This document shows, piece after piece, positions 1 to 9,830 of a stretch of DNA of 64,000 bases. Within the stretch, counting starts at the first letter, position 1. Every line of letters starts with the position of its first letter. Both the position numbers and the translations under genes were made by a program. The stretch is from positions 1 to 64,000 of the forward strand of contig CALEHW010000024.1 of assembly GCA_937877715.1 (NCBI GenBank), given 5' to 3'. A model generated the notes under the pieces. That model was given only the letters and a program-made list of their open reading frames with translations. It did not search any database and was not told where the DNA came from. This DNA is from an uncultured Methylophaga sp. (lineage in GTDB: Bacteria > Pseudomonadota > Gammaproteobacteria > GCF-002020875).

Positions 1-45
1 CTTACAAGGCGAGGGTCGCAGGTTCGATCCCTGCAGCACCCACCA
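1..45 (+). tRNA. tRNA-Val (UAC), 5' part missing
   Basis: The window opens inside the anticodon loop CTTACAA, which gives anticodon TAC (valine). The variable region, the T arm (GGTTCGATCC), the acceptor strand and an encoded CCA end follow. The 5' half lies outside the window. It is 17 bases upstream of tRNA-Asp, so the two are probably processed from one transcript. Confidence 0.9.
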
Positions 46-62
46 AATATTTTAGAAATTGT

Positions 63-139
63 GGAGCGGTAGTTCAGTTGGTTAGAATATCGGCCTGTCA
101 CGCCGAGGGTCGCGGGTTCGAGTCCCGTCCGCTCCGCCA
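63..139 (+). tRNA. tRNA-Asp (GUC)
   Basis: This is a complete 77-base tRNA with an encoded CCA end. The acceptor strands GGAGCGG and CCGCTCC pair, the D loop holds AGTTCAGTTGGTTAGA, the anticodon loop CTGTCAC gives GTC (aspartate), and the T arm is GGTTCGAGTCC. It closely resembles the E. coli tRNA-Asp. The gene lies between tRNA-Val and ppiD, a common gammaproteobacterial arrangement. Confidence 0.97.
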
Positions 140-147
140 TATACCAA

Positions 148-179
148 GGGCGTGCCTGATCTCAGGTACGCCCTTTTTT
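148..179 (+). terminator. Rho-independent terminator after the tRNA pair
   Basis: A GC-rich hairpin (GGGCGTGCCTGA pairing with TCAGGTACGCCC, one mismatch) is followed by six T residues. It begins nine bases after the tRNA-Asp CCA end, so it should end the tRNA transcript before ppiD. Confidence 0.85.
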
Positions 180-218
180 GTTTTATTTTTTGAGTTTTGT
201 TGAGGAAGGAAACAGATC

Positions 219-2156
219 ATGTTGCAGAGTATTCACGATCAGGCACAGAGCTGGATTGCATGGGTTATCGTCGGGTTGCTGATTATTCCATTCGCGCTCT
301 GGGGCATTAACTCCTATTTTGATGGGGGAGCATCTGCCGTAGTGGCAGAGGTCAACGGGACCGAGATTGACCTGCGTGACTACCAACGCTCCCTGCAGCA
401 GCAGCGCCAGAAGATGCGTTCACTGTTGGGCAAAAATTATCGTCCGGAGATGATGGAGAGTCCACAGATGCGGCGTGCAGTACTGGATGCCATGATCGAG
501 AATGATCTTCTGAGTCAGACGGTGGAGAGTGATGGGTTCCGCATCAGTGATGGGCTGCTGTTTAGTCAGATCCAGCAGATCGAGGCATTTCAGCATGACG
601 GAAAATTCAGCCCGACTCTCTATGAGCAGATTCTCTCTGCCCAGGGGATGGATAAGTCATTCTTTGAGGGTGGATTGCGTTCCGATCTGATGCAGTCTCA
701 ACTGCTGACCGGCTTTCGCCACTCCTCTTTTGTGACCGGTCGGGAGCTGCGTGAGGCAGTCCGTCTGCAGCAGCAGAAGCGCTCTCTGCGTATCCTGACC
801 ATCCCTGCAACGCTTGAGCGTCTCGAGAGCCAGCAGGTTGGGGATGAAGAGATTGCGGCCCAGTATGAGCTCAATGCAGCTGCTTACGAGATACCTGAGC
901 AGGTTGGTTTGGAGTATATCGAACTCTCTGTTGCAGAGATTGCAAATGAGATAGAGGTAGATGAGGCAGAGCTAAAGATGCTTTACGCAGAGCGCAAGGA
1001 CGGGATGATTGCTGATGAGGAGCGCGATGCCAACCATATCCTGATTGAACTTGCTGAAGATGCTGATGATAAGGCAACTAATGCTGCAGAAGCACGCATG
1101 AGTGAGGTTATACAGAAACTCTCTGCAGGGGAGGTCTCTTTTGAGGTTTTGGCAGTGCAATACTCTGATGATCCAGGGTCTGCCAATACAGGTGGAGACC
1201 TTGGTTTTTTCCCTAGAGGAATTATGGATCCAGAGTTTGATGAGGTGGCTTTCTCCATGGGTGTTGGAGAGGTCTCTGAGCCGGTCCGTACCCCGTTTGG
1301 TTTGCATCTGATTCGTCTTAATGAGATTCAGGCTGAAGAGATTCGGCCTTATGAAGAGGTTCGTGGTGAGTTGAGTGCAGAGTTGAAACGTAGAGCTGCA
1401 GAGGATCTCTTCTTTGAGTATGCAGAGACCATCGCCAATATTGCCTATGAGAAGCCTGATTCGCTGGATGGTGCAGCACGGGAGGCTGGGCTTGCGGTCA
1501 AGCAGAGTGGTCTGTTCAGCCGCCAGGGGGCAACATCAGGAGTTGCTACCACCCCTGAGGTGGTAAAGGCGGCGTTTTCCGGTATGGTGCTGACAGAAGG
1601 AAAGAATAGTGACCCCATTGAGCTGGCAGAGGACCATATGGTTGTGGTCAGGGTGCGAGCCCATCTTCCGGCTACCAGAAAGCCCTTGGACGAGGTGCGT
1701 CAGCAGGTGGTTGCGGCAATTCTCGAGCAGCGTGCACGGGTGACGGCAAAGAGTAGTGGGGTGGAGTTGCTGGAGAAAGTGCAGGGTGGTGAGCTCAGTG
1801 CAGAGGCAGCGGCAGAGAGGCTTGAGCTACAGTGGGGTGAGATTGAGAAGATTGGCAGATCCAGCCATACAGTAGCACCAGAGGTTGTGGCCAGGGCCTT
1901 CAGGATCAACCACCAGGCAGATGGTAGCGTGCCGGGGCAGACGCGTTATACTGGAACAGAGCTGCGAGGCGGGGATTATGTGCTGATTGAGCTCTCCGCT
2001 GTAGATGATGGTGATCTGAGCTCAATGGATGAGCGGGAGCAGGAGTCACTGCGTCGTGAACTGACCAACCAAAACGTCAAGCGCCACTACCAGAGCTATA
2101 TCGCTAGTCTGCGTGACCAGGCTGAGGTCGTGGTGTTTGAGGATCAGTTAAATTAA
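219..2156 (+). CDS. ppiD: Periplasmic folding chaperone / peptidyl-prolyl isomerase PpiD
   Basis: PpiD is an inner-membrane-anchored periplasmic chaperone that meets proteins leaving the Sec translocon. This 645-residue protein has a short cytoplasmic N-terminus, one membrane segment (about residues 12-30, [19 protein letters not shown]), a SurA-like N-terminal region to about residue 220, and a parvulin domain near residues 265-370 with the typical GGDLGFF and PFGLHLI motifs. A further C-terminal chaperone region follows. The length is close to that of E. coli PpiD (623). The start is supported by the AGGAAGGA site about 8 bases upstream. Its last four bases overlap the end of the convergent fabI gene. 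Confidence 0.95.
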   Translation: MLQSIHDQAQSWIAWVIVGLLIIPFALWGINSYFDGGASAVVAEVNGTEIDLRDYQRSLQQQRQKMRSLLGKNYRPEMMESPQMRRAVLDAMIENDLLSQTVESDGFRISDGLLFSQIQQIEAFQHDGKFSPTLYEQILSAQGMDKSFFEGGLRSDLMQSQLLTGFRHSSFVTGRELREAVRLQQQKRSLRILTIPATLERLESQQVGDEEIAAQYELNAAAYEIPEQVGLEYIELSVAEIANEIEVDEAELKMLYAERKDGMIADEERDANHILIELAEDADDKATNAAEARMSEVIQKLSAGEVSFEVLAVQYSDDPGSANTGGDLGFFPRGIMDPEFDEVAFSMGVGEVSEPVRTPFGLHLIRLNEIQAEEIRPYEEVRGELSAELKRRAAEDLFFEYAETIANIAYEKPDSLDGAAREAGLAVKQSGLFSRQGATSGVATTPEVVKAAFSGMVLTEGKNSDPIELAEDHMVVVRVRAHLPATRKPLDEVRQQVVAAILEQRARVTAKSSGVELLEKVQGGELSAEAAAERLELQWGEIEKIGRSSHTVAPEVVARAFRINHQADGSVPGQTRYTGTELRGGDYVLIELSAVDDGDLSSMDEREQESLRRELTNQNVKRHYQSYIASLRDQAEVVVFEDQLN

Positions 2157-2953
2157 TCCTCTTTTCTCACTCCGTGTGTGGCCATTCCGGTGGTGTTGTA
2201 GCCACCATCAACATAGGTTATCTCCCCGGTCACCCCGGAGCTGAGATCAGAGCAGAGAAAAGCACCAACATTGCCAATCTCGTCGATAGTGACATTACGG
2301 CGTAGCGGTGAGTTTTTCTCGGAGTAGTCGAGCAGCAGATTGAAGTCGCCAATTCCTTTGGCGGCCAGGGTCTTGACCGGGCCTGCAGAGAGGCCATTTA
2401 CCCGGATACCATCAGGTCCAAGGTCGGCGGCCATGGCCCGTACAGCAGCCTCCAGGCTCGCCTTGGCCAGCCCCATGACGTTGTAGTGGGGGATTGAGCG
2501 TACTGCACCCAGATAGCTAAGGGTCAACATCGCGCCATTTCGTCCCTCCATCATCGGCAGGGCCTCACGCCCCAGTGCGGCAAAGCTGTAGGAGCTGATA
2601 TCATGGGCAACTTGGGAACCCTCACGAGTTACCGAGTCGATAAAGCGGCCATCAAGTTCACCCTTGGGTGAAAAGGCAACAGAGTGGACCAGGCAGTCGA
2701 GACCGTCCCAGTGAGCAGCCAGAGACTTAAATGTCTCTCTAATCTCATCATCACTGGAGACATCACAGGGGATGGTTATATCACTGCCGAGCTCTGTAGC
2801 AAACTTCTCTGCCCGTCCCTTCAGCTTATCTCCCTGATAGGTGAGCGCAATTTCGGCTCCTTCGCGGTGCATCGCCTTGGCAATGCCCCAGGCAATTGAG
2901 CGGTTGCTGGCAACCCCTACAATCAGTGCCTTTTTCCCCTGCATGAATCCCAT
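2153..2953 (-). CDS. fabI: Enoyl-[acyl-carrier-protein] reductase (NADH) FabI
   Basis: FabI catalyses the last, NADH-dependent reduction in each round of type II fatty acid elongation. The 266-residue protein follows E. coli FabI almost without gaps. It has the cofactor-binding [13 protein letters not shown] near residue 13, HDISSYSF, and the catalytic block [20 protein letters not shown], which supplies both active-site tyrosines and the lysine (equivalent to Tyr146, Tyr156 and Lys163). The [10 protein letters not shown] substrate loop is also present. It is monocistronic on the minus strand and overlaps the ppiD stop by four bases, so the two transcripts converge. Confidence 0.97.
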   Translation of the reverse strand: MGFMQGKKALIVGVASNRSIAWGIAKAMHREGAEIALTYQGDKLKGRAEKFATELGSDITIPCDVSSDDEIRETFKSLAAHWDGLDCLVHSVAFSPKGELDGRFIDSVTREGSQVAHDISSYSFAALGREALPMMEGRNGAMLTLSYLGAVRSIPHYNVMGLAKASLEAAVRAMAADLGPDGIRVNGLSAGPVKTLAAKGIGDFNLLLDYSEKNSPLRRNVTIDEIGNVGAFLCSDLSSGVTGEITYVDGGYNTTGMATHGVRKED

Positions 2954-3056
2954 GGTAAATCCTCTTGTGCGCTACCTATTCTGATATTATTCCAATCTTC
3001 TTATAAGAACCATACGGCAGTGAGCTGAATAGTTATGGCAATTTTACACAGAGATA

Positions 3057-5246
3057 GTGAGCAGTAACAAGGTAAAAAAAGGGGGGATTGTTGCGGGGGT
3101 GGTAGCTGCCCTGTTCGTCCATCTGCTCTCTATATCTGCCCACGCCAACTGGAATAGTCCATACCCCAGTGAGGTGGTGGATGAGCAGGTGCTCTACTCA
3201 TCTTTTTCTGGTCGCCCCAAACATCTCGACCCCGCCCGCTCCTACAGCTCAAACGAGTACACCTTTATTGGTCAGATCTATGAGCCTCCACTACAGTATC
3301 ACTACCTGAAGCGCCCCTATAAGCTGGAACCCTTGGTGGCATCTGCAATACCCGAGGCCTACTATATTGACCGTGACGGAGAGAGACTTGCAGATGGTGC
3401 TGCAGTAGAGGATATCGCCTACTCGATATATGAGGTCTCTATCAGGGAAGGGGTCAGGTATCAGCCCCATCCGGCCTTTGCCAGGAATGACTCAGGGGCG
3501 TTGCGTTATGTCGAACTGACAGAGGATGCACTATCCGGGGTCGAAAACCTCTCCGATTTTCCGCATAACAACTCCCGACTGCTGACGGCAGAGGATTACG
3601 TCTACCAGATAAAGCGGTTGGCACATCCCGCACTCCACTCCCCTATATTCGGGTTGATGACCGAACATATTGTGGGGTTGAGTGATCTGCGCGAGGCTCT
3701 CAAGGGGGCGCGAGAGAAGGATTCCTCAGGCTGGCTTGACCTGAGAAAATTCCCCCTGGAGGGGGTTGAGGTGGTGGATGCACACACCTACCGCATCAAG
3801 ATCAAGGGGAAGTACCCACAATTTCTCTACTGGCTGGCTATGCCATTTTTTGCCCCCATGCCATGGGAGGTTGATCAATTTCATGCACAACCATTGCTGC
3901 AGGAGAGAAACATCACACTGGACTGGTATCCGGTTGGTACTGGACCATTTATGCTCACAGTCAACAATCCAAACCGTAAGATGGTGCTGGAGCGCAACCC
4001 AAATTACCATCCCGACTACTACCCTGTTGAGGGCGAGGCTAAGGATCGTCTTAGTGGATTGCTGGATGACGGAGGAGAGCAGATTCCATTTCTGGACAGA
4101 ATTGAGTTCAGCCTGGAGAAAGAGACCATTCCCTACTGGAACAAGTTTCTTCAGGGGTACTACGACTCCTCGGGTATAAGTTCGGACAGTTTTGATCAGG
4201 CTGTACAGTTCTCCTCATCCGGGGAGGCTGAGTTGAGCCGGGAGATGGAGAAACGGGGGATGCGGTTGCAGACATCTGTCTCCACCTCCATCTTCTACAT
4301 GGGGTTCAACATGGCTGATCCGGTAATCGGTGGCAGTAGTGAGAGGGCGAGAAAACTGCGTCAGGCAATCTCCATTGCGGTCGACTATGAGGAGTACATC
4401 TCGATCTTCGCCAATGGGCGTGGCATTCCCGCTCAGGGGCCACTACCGGCCGGAATCTTTGGTCACCAGGATGGGGGGGAGGGGATTAATTCGGTGGTCT
4501 ACCAGTGGCAGGATGGCAGGGCACGACGCAGATCACTGGAGGAGGCAAAGAGACTACTGGCTGAGGCGGGCTATCCGAAGGGGCGTGACCGAGAGAGCGG
4601 GAAACCGTTGACGCTCTACTTTGACGTTACCGCCAGCGGCCCCGATGACAAGGCGCGTATGGGGTGGTACCGCAAGCAGTTTGAAAAGATTGATCTGCAG
4701 CTGGTTATCCGCAATACAGACTACAACCGCTTCCAGGACAAAATGCTAAATGGCAACGCCCAGATCTATCTCTGGGGGTGGAATGCCGACTATCCGGATC
4801 CGGAGAATTTTCTCTTTCTGCTCTATGGCCCCAACGCCAAGATGGGCAAGAATGGGGAGAATGCATCCAACTATGACAGTGCCGATTTCAATCGCCTCTT
4901 TGAGCGCATGAAGAATATGGAGAACAGCCCCGAGCGTCAGCAGGTGATCGAGCAGATGACAGCGCTGCTGCAGGAGGACGCCCCCTGGGTCTGGGGCTTC
5001 CACCCCAAGAACTTCGGCCTCTACCATGCGTGGTATCGCAACACAAAACCCAACCTGATGGCCAACAATACCCTGAAGTATGTACGTCTAAATCCGGTTG
5101 AGCGAGCCAGGCTGCGTGCCGAGTGGAACCGTCCGGTACTCTGGCCCCTCTGGGGTGGGGGGCTATTGCTATTGCTGCTGATTGTCCCCGCCTGGCTCGG
5201 GATTCGTCGCAAGGAGCGTTCCTCCTTGAGGACACAGGAGGGGTAA
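3057..5246 (+). CDS. Peptide ABC transporter solute-binding protein (family 5) with C-terminal membrane anchor
   Basis: This is a family 5 (DppA/OppA/YejA-type) solute-binding protein of 729 residues, the periplasmic capture subunit of the transporter encoded just downstream. A signal peptide (about residues 1-30, ending SAHA) precedes the binding domain, which has family features such as the hinge block GTGPFMLTVNNPNRKMVLERNPNY. The last 35 residues hold a clear membrane segment (about 696-715, WGGGLLLLLLIVPAWLGI) followed by basic residues. This looks like a stop-transfer anchor and is unusual for Gram-negative binding proteins, which are normally soluble. The protein is also longer than YejA (about 600). 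The start is GTG with a weak ribosome site, so it may begin slightly later. Confidence 0.88.
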   Translation: MSSNKVKKGGIVAGVVAALFVHLLSISAHANWNSPYPSEVVDEQVLYSSFSGRPKHLDPARSYSSNEYTFIGQIYEPPLQYHYLKRPYKLEPLVASAIPEAYYIDRDGERLADGAAVEDIAYSIYEVSIREGVRYQPHPAFARNDSGALRYVELTEDALSGVENLSDFPHNNSRLLTAEDYVYQIKRLAHPALHSPIFGLMTEHIVGLSDLREALKGAREKDSSGWLDLRKFPLEGVEVVDAHTYRIKIKGKYPQFLYWLAMPFFAPMPWEVDQFHAQPLLQERNITLDWYPVGTGPFMLTVNNPNRKMVLERNPNYHPDYYPVEGEAKDRLSGLLDDGGEQIPFLDRIEFSLEKETIPYWNKFLQGYYDSSGISSDSFDQAVQFSSSGEAELSREMEKRGMRLQTSVSTSIFYMGFNMADPVIGGSSERARKLRQAISIAVDYEEYISIFANGRGIPAQGPLPAGIFGHQDGGEGINSVVYQWQDGRARRRSLEEAKRLLAEAGYPKGRDRESGKPLTLYFDVTASGPDDKARMGWYRKQFEKIDLQLVIRNTDYNRFQDKMLNGNAQIYLWGWNADYPDPENFLFLLYGPNAKMGKNGENASNYDSADFNRLFERMKNMENSPERQQVIEQMTALLQEDAPWVWGFHPKNFGLYHAWYRNTKPNLMANNTLKYVRLNPVERARLRAEWNRPVLWPLWGGGLLLLLLIVPAWLGIRRKERSSLRTQEG

Positions 5247-5252
5247 CCGCAT

Positions 5253-6230
5253 ATGCTGAACTACATTCTTCGCCGCATCCTCTATGCCTTCCCGATTCTG
5301 GTGGGGGTCAATCTCATCACCTTCTTCCTCTTCTTCGTGGTAAATACCCCGGATGATATGGCGCGGATGCACCTGGGGATGAAGCATGTGACCGAGGAGG
5401 CGATCGAGAACTGGAAACAGGAGCGTGGATATGACCGTCCTCTGCTCTGGAACGAGTCAGCCTCCGGTAGCGAAAAGCTGACCGAGACCCTGATTATCTC
5501 CGAATCTCTAAAGCTCTTCCGTTTTGACTTTGGGGTGGCTGATGATGGGCGTAATATCGGAGGGGATATAAAGCAGCGGATGGGGCCAAGTCTGGCTATA
5601 GCTGTCCCCATATTTCTGATTGGGCTGTTTACCAATATCACCTTTGCGATGCTGATGGTCTTCTTCCGGGCCACCTATCTTGATCTCTCCGGGGTGGTAT
5701 TGACGGTGGTGTTGATGTCGATCTCCGGACTCTTCTACGTCATTGGCGGGCAGTTTGTGGTGGGCAAGCTTATGCATCTGGTACCCATCTCTGGCTATGA
5801 GGGGGGGCTGGGGGCATTCCGTTTCGTGATTCTGCCAGTGGTGATTGGGGTAATCTCGGGGATAGGCTCCGGTACCCGCTGGTATCGCACTATCTTTCTG
5901 GAGGAGATGGGGAAGGACTACGTCCGTACCGCACGGGCCAAGGGGCTCTCTGAATATCGGGTGCTGTTTCACCATGTGCTGAGAAACGCGATGATACCGA
6001 TCCTTACCGGTGCGGTGGTGGTGCTGCCACTGCTCTTTATGGGCAGCCTTATTACCGAGTCGTTCTTCGGCATTCCCGGCCTTGGCAGCTACACCATTGA
6101 GGCGATCAACGCCCAGGATTTTGCCATCGTTCGGGCCATGGTATTTCTCGGTGCGGTGCTCTATATCATCGGTCTGCTACTGACAGACCTCTCCTATACC
6201 CTGGTTGATCCGAGGGTACGACTCTCATGA
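5253..6230 (+). CDS. Peptide ABC transporter permease, OppB/YejB type
   Basis: This is the first membrane subunit of a peptide importer (325 residues). It has the OppB-family N-terminus (LRRILYAFPILVGVNLITFF) and a cytoplasmic EAA coupling loop near residues 217-240 (EEMGKDYVRTARAKGLSEYR). The end, YTLVDPRVR, is typical of the family. An AGGAGG site lies about 10 bases upstream of the ATG. The stop overlaps the start of the next permease (ATGA), so the two are translationally coupled. It pairs with the 6227-7663 permease, the anchored binding protein and the fused ATPase. Confidence 0.93.
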   Translation: MLNYILRRILYAFPILVGVNLITFFLFFVVNTPDDMARMHLGMKHVTEEAIENWKQERGYDRPLLWNESASGSEKLTETLIISESLKLFRFDFGVADDGRNIGGDIKQRMGPSLAIAVPIFLIGLFTNITFAMLMVFFRATYLDLSGVVLTVVLMSISGLFYVIGGQFVVGKLMHLVPISGYEGGLGAFRFVILPVVIGVISGIGSGTRWYRTIFLEEMGKDYVRTARAKGLSEYRVLFHHVLRNAMIPILTGAVVVLPLLFMGSLITESFFGIPGLGSYTIEAINAQDFAIVRAMVFLGAVLYIIGLLLTDLSYTLVDPRVRLS

Positions 6231-7663
6231 GTGAGCTCTACGCCTGGCTTGGCGGCAAACCCCTCTTTCTCTGGACCGATATGTTGATCTGGCTACTGGT
6301 TGCGGTGATTGTCCTCGGGGTCTCATATACACGGCGACGCCCCCATCTGCTGGAGCCGTGGCACCGGGTGGCAAAGAGCCGCCTGGCAATGGGGTCACTG
6401 GTGGTTCTGCTGGTCTATGTGGTTATCGGGCTACTGGACTCACTGCACTACCGCCCGGCACTGGAACAGAGTGACCAGTCCGAAGAGGTACACTATGCAG
6501 TGGAGGCGCTTACGGCGCTGGACTGGATGGTTGGCGGCCTGCGGGAGAGTGGTGAGAAAAGTTATTCAGCACCACTGGCCACCCATCTCTATGTCAGGGA
6601 GATGGTGGGGGAGAGTGGTGGAGAGGTGAGGCGCGATTACCCGAGACTGAAATCCGGGGGTGCCCATCTGCAGAATCCACAGCAGCGTGCTGCTGATCTG
6701 GTTGAGAACAGCATAGTTGGGGGTGCCAAGGGGCTGCTGCTGTGGCTCGGGATTGCCCTGCTATTGGTGCTGCTACTGACACGGAAACGGCAGCAGATAT
6801 CGCCACGACGGTGGGTGGTTGAGGTGGCGCGAGGGGAGACTGCCACCCCATGGCGGACAATTCTGCTGGTCACGGCAGTGGTCTCGCTGCTGCTTATGGC
6901 CGCCATTCAGGTTGGGGTCAAGTACCATATTCTGGGTACTGACAAGGTGGGGCAGGACGTCTTCTATCAAGCGGTCAAGAGTATCCGTACTGGCCTGGTT
7001 ATCGGCACCCTGACCACCCTGATCATGCTCCCCTTTGCAATCCTGCTGGGGATCATGGCCGGTTATTTCCGGGGCTGGATCGATGACATGATTCAGTACA
7101 CCTACACCACCCTTAACTCCATTCCCGGGGTGCTGCTAATTGCGGCAGCAATTCTGATGATTCATGTCTATATCGACACCAATGCTGCACTGTTCGAGAC
7201 CACCGAGGAGCGGGCTGACCTCAGGCTGCTGTTCCTCTGTATCATTCTGGGGGTAACCAGCTGGACCGGACTCTGCCGACTACTACGTGGGGAGACCCTG
7301 AAGCTACGGGAGATGGACTATATAACCGCAGCTCATGCCTTCGGGGTGAAAAATATCAGGATCATAATCCGCCATATTCTCCCAAATGTGATGCATGTGG
7401 TATTGATATCCGTTGTTCTCGATTTCAGTGGCCTGGTTCTGGCCGAGGCGGTGCTCTCATACGTTGGGGTGGGGGTGGATCCGACCATGTACAGCTGGGG
7501 TAACATGATTAATGGCGCTCGTCTGGAGATGGCGCGGGAGCCGGTGGTCTGGTGGACTCTGCTCGCCTCCTTTCTCTTCATGTTTACCATGGTGCTGGCG
7601 GCCAACCTCTTCTCTGATGTAGTGCGCGAGGCTTTTGACCCTAGGGTTCACAAAGGAGAGTGA
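6227..7663 (+). CDS. Peptide ABC transporter permease, OppC/YejE type, with N-terminal extension
   Basis: This is the second permease subunit. At 478 residues it is well beyond the usual 290-350. The C-terminal half is a standard OppC core, with [18 protein letters not shown] near residue 233, an EAA loop ([17 protein letters not shown]) near 362-385, and [16 protein letters not shown]. The first 200 residues add a hydrophobic segment (about 17-35), the usual OppC first segment (about 58-75), a roughly 90-residue soluble loop and another membrane segment (about 168-188). The stop overlaps the ATPase start. What the extra domain does is not evident. It may dock the anchored binding protein. 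Confidence 0.9.
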   Translation: MSELYAWLGGKPLFLWTDMLIWLLVAVIVLGVSYTRRRPHLLEPWHRVAKSRLAMGSLVVLLVYVVIGLLDSLHYRPALEQSDQSEEVHYAVEALTALDWMVGGLRESGEKSYSAPLATHLYVREMVGESGGEVRRDYPRLKSGGAHLQNPQQRAADLVENSIVGGAKGLLLWLGIALLLVLLLTRKRQQISPRRWVVEVARGETATPWRTILLVTAVVSLLLMAAIQVGVKYHILGTDKVGQDVFYQAVKSIRTGLVIGTLTTLIMLPFAILLGIMAGYFRGWIDDMIQYTYTTLNSIPGVLLIAAAILMIHVYIDTNAALFETTEERADLRLLFLCIILGVTSWTGLCRLLRGETLKLREMDYITAAHAFGVKNIRIIIRHILPNVMHVVLISVVLDFSGLVLAEAVLSYVGVGVDPTMYSWGNMINGARLEMAREPVVWWTLLASFLFMFTMVLAANLFSDVVREAFDPRVHKGE

Positions 7664-9696
7664 TGTTGGATAAACCCCCACTACTGAAGATATCCAATCT
7701 ACAGACCTGGTTTTCGACCAGGGAGGGGGCTGCACGCGCGGTGGACGGAATCTCGTTGGAGATTATGCAGGGGGAGATCTTCGCCCTGCTGGGAGAGTCC
7801 GGTTGCGGCAAGTCGATTACCGCACTCTCCATCATGCAGTTACTTCCAGAGGTTCCGTTGGCCCGACTGCGTGGCGAGATATTGCTGGACGGGGAGAGTC
7901 TGCTGGATCTGCCAGAGCAGAAGATGCGAGGGGTCCGAGGGGGGCATATTGCGATGATCTTCCAGGAGCCGATGACCTCACTCAACCCAGTGTTGAGTGT
8001 GGGAGATCAGGTGGGGGAGGTGCTACGCCACCACTCGGGGTTACGGGGTGAGGCCCAGCGCAGACGGGTGGTGGAGCTGCTGGATGATGTGGGGCTGCCG
8101 GATCCGGAACAGAAAATTGATACCTATCCACATCAGCTTTCTGGTGGAATGAAGCAGCGGGTGATGATTGCCATCGCCCTGGCAGGAGAGCCCGATCTGT
8201 TGATTGCCGATGAGCCCACTACTGCACTTGATGTCACCATTCAGGCGCAGATTCTCGAACTGTTGCGTCGCCTGCAACGGGAGCGGGGGATGGCTATTCT
8301 GCTCATCACTCATGATCTTGGGGTGGTTGCAGAGATGGCAGACAGAGTTGCGGTAATGTATGCCGGTCAGCTGATTGAGCAGGCGCCACGCCGCCCCTTC
8401 TTCTCTAGTCCTGGCCACCCCTATACCCGCAGATTGTTTGATGCGATACCAGATGCGGGAAAGCGTCACCAACCGCTCTCCATGCTCCGCGGTGCGGTTC
8501 CGGTGCTGACCCAGGAGTTCCATGGATGTCGCTTCAGAAACCGTTGTGATTATGGCTGGGAGCTCTGTGGTGAGCTCTCTCCCGAGTGGCTCTCGGCACA
8601 GGAGGGTCAGCAGGTTCGTTGTCACCTCTTCAATCCGCAGTTTGCAGAGCGGGGGAGTAGAGTTGCCGAGAGTAGCGGCACCGAGCCAGTTGTAGAGAGG
8701 GGGCAGCAGGAGGGTGATGGTAGTGGCCTGCTACAGGTCAGGGGGCTGAGAGTACACTTCCCTATCAGAAAGGGATTCTTTCACCGTACCGTGGGCTCGG
8801 TACAGGCGGTAGATGGTCTTGATCTGTCGATTGGCAGGGGACGCACAGTGGCTCTGGTGGGGGAGTCAGGTTGTGGCAAGACCACGGTTGGCAAGGCGAT
8901 TATGCGCCTGCTGGAGGCAACAGACGGAACCATCTCCTTTGACGGAGTTAATCTCAGCAAGCTACAGGGTGGTGCCCTGAGGGAGTTGCGTTCCGATTTC
9001 CAGATGATCTTCCAGGATCCCTATGCATCGATGAATCCACGGATGATGGTTGCAGATATTATTGGTGAGGGGATGGATGCACTGTTGGGCCAAGCCCCAT
9101 CTCCTGAGGGCAGAAGGCAGAAAATCGGTGAGCTACTGGAGCAGGTTGGTCTCACCGCAGAGATGGCCTCCCGCTATCCCCATGAATTTTCTGGAGGACA
9201 GAGACAGCGCATTGCCATCGCCCGGGCACTAGCGGTCAATCCTCGCCTGATCATCTGTGATGAGCCGACCAGTGCGCTGGATGTGTCGGTACAGGCACAG
9301 ATTCTCAACCTGCTACGTGGACTGCAGCAGCAACAAAACCTCTCATACCTCTTCATCACCCATAATCTCTCAGTGGTCTCCTGGTTTGCCCAGGAGGTTG
9401 CGGTGATGTATCTCGGTAAGGTCGTTGAATACGGCACGGTGGATGAGGTGATGACGGCCCCTCGACACCCCTATACCCAGGCCCTGCTCTCGGCAGTCCC
9501 CACAATAGATAGAGAGACACAGCGTGAGGTGATTCGACTTGAGGGGGATCAGGGCTCTCCTATCAATCCACCCTCGGGATGCCCATTTCATCCGCGCTGT
9601 CCGCAGGCGATGGAGCGTTGCAGTAGTGAGCTCCCAGATTCACGCCAGATCAGTGAGACGCATAGTGCATCTTGTCTGCTGGTAACTAACGGATAG
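7663..9696 (+). CDS. Fused double ATP-binding subunit of a peptide ABC transporter (YejF type)
   Basis: Two complete ABC ATPases (OppD-like then OppF-like) are fused in one chain of 677 residues. Walker A motifs GESGCGKS and GESGCGKT lie near residues 44 and 400, and signatures LSGGMKQR and FSGGQRQR near 159 and 508. Each half ends in an oligopeptide-transporter C-terminal region with four cysteines, beginning GCRFRNRC and GCPFHPRC, where related Dpp/Opp subunits can hold an iron-sulfur cluster. The ATG at 7663 has AAAGGAG upstream and shares its A with the stop of the preceding gene. A GTG one codon earlier is less likely. The stop codon coincides with the first base of an inverted-repeat element. 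Confidence 0.93.
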   Translation: MLDKPPLLKISNLQTWFSTREGAARAVDGISLEIMQGEIFALLGESGCGKSITALSIMQLLPEVPLARLRGEILLDGESLLDLPEQKMRGVRGGHIAMIFQEPMTSLNPVLSVGDQVGEVLRHHSGLRGEAQRRRVVELLDDVGLPDPEQKIDTYPHQLSGGMKQRVMIAIALAGEPDLLIADEPTTALDVTIQAQILELLRRLQRERGMAILLITHDLGVVAEMADRVAVMYAGQLIEQAPRRPFFSSPGHPYTRRLFDAIPDAGKRHQPLSMLRGAVPVLTQEFHGCRFRNRCDYGWELCGELSPEWLSAQEGQQVRCHLFNPQFAERGSRVAESSGTEPVVERGQQEGDGSGLLQVRGLRVHFPIRKGFFHRTVGSVQAVDGLDLSIGRGRTVALVGESGCGKTTVGKAIMRLLEATDGTISFDGVNLSKLQGGALRELRSDFQMIFQDPYASMNPRMMVADIIGEGMDALLGQAPSPEGRRQKIGELLEQVGLTAEMASRYPHEFSGGQRQRIAIARALAVNPRLIICDEPTSALDVSVQAQILNLLRGLQQQQNLSYLFITHNLSVVSWFAQEVAVMYLGKVVEYGTVDEVMTAPRHPYTQALLSAVPTIDRETQREVIRLEGDQGSPINPPSGCPFHPRCPQAMERCSSELPDSRQISETHSASCLLVTNG

Positions 9697-9812
9697 ACCC
9701 CAAAGTCAGACCATCTCTTTTCAGGGGCGTTGGTAACCATGGATGGTTACCATCGAGCGAACATGGATGTTGCATAGCGTACCCTGAAAAGAGATGGTCT
9801 GACTTTGGGGTC
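9696..9812. repeat. Nested palindromic element (MITE- or REP-like) between convergent genes
   Basis: The two 31-base arms 9696-9726 and 9782-9812 are perfect inverted repeats. They begin GACCCCAAAGTCAGACC and end GGTCTGACTTTGGGGTC. The 55-base centre holds a second hairpin, GGTAACCAT (9732-9740) against ATGGTTACC (9743-9751). There is no coding sequence inside and no evident target duplication. The left arm starts on the last base of the ATPase stop codon. The form suggests a small non-autonomous mobile element or REP unit that could also act as a bidirectional terminator. Confidence 0.75.
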
Positions 9813-9830
9813 GTCTCAGCAGGTGGTCAT

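Noticed and set aside
3072-3084. A7G6 run near the start of the binding protein gene as a contingency repeat
   Set aside because: Neither run reaches the length usually unstable in bacteria, and the sequence is interrupted. The signal peptide reads normally through it.
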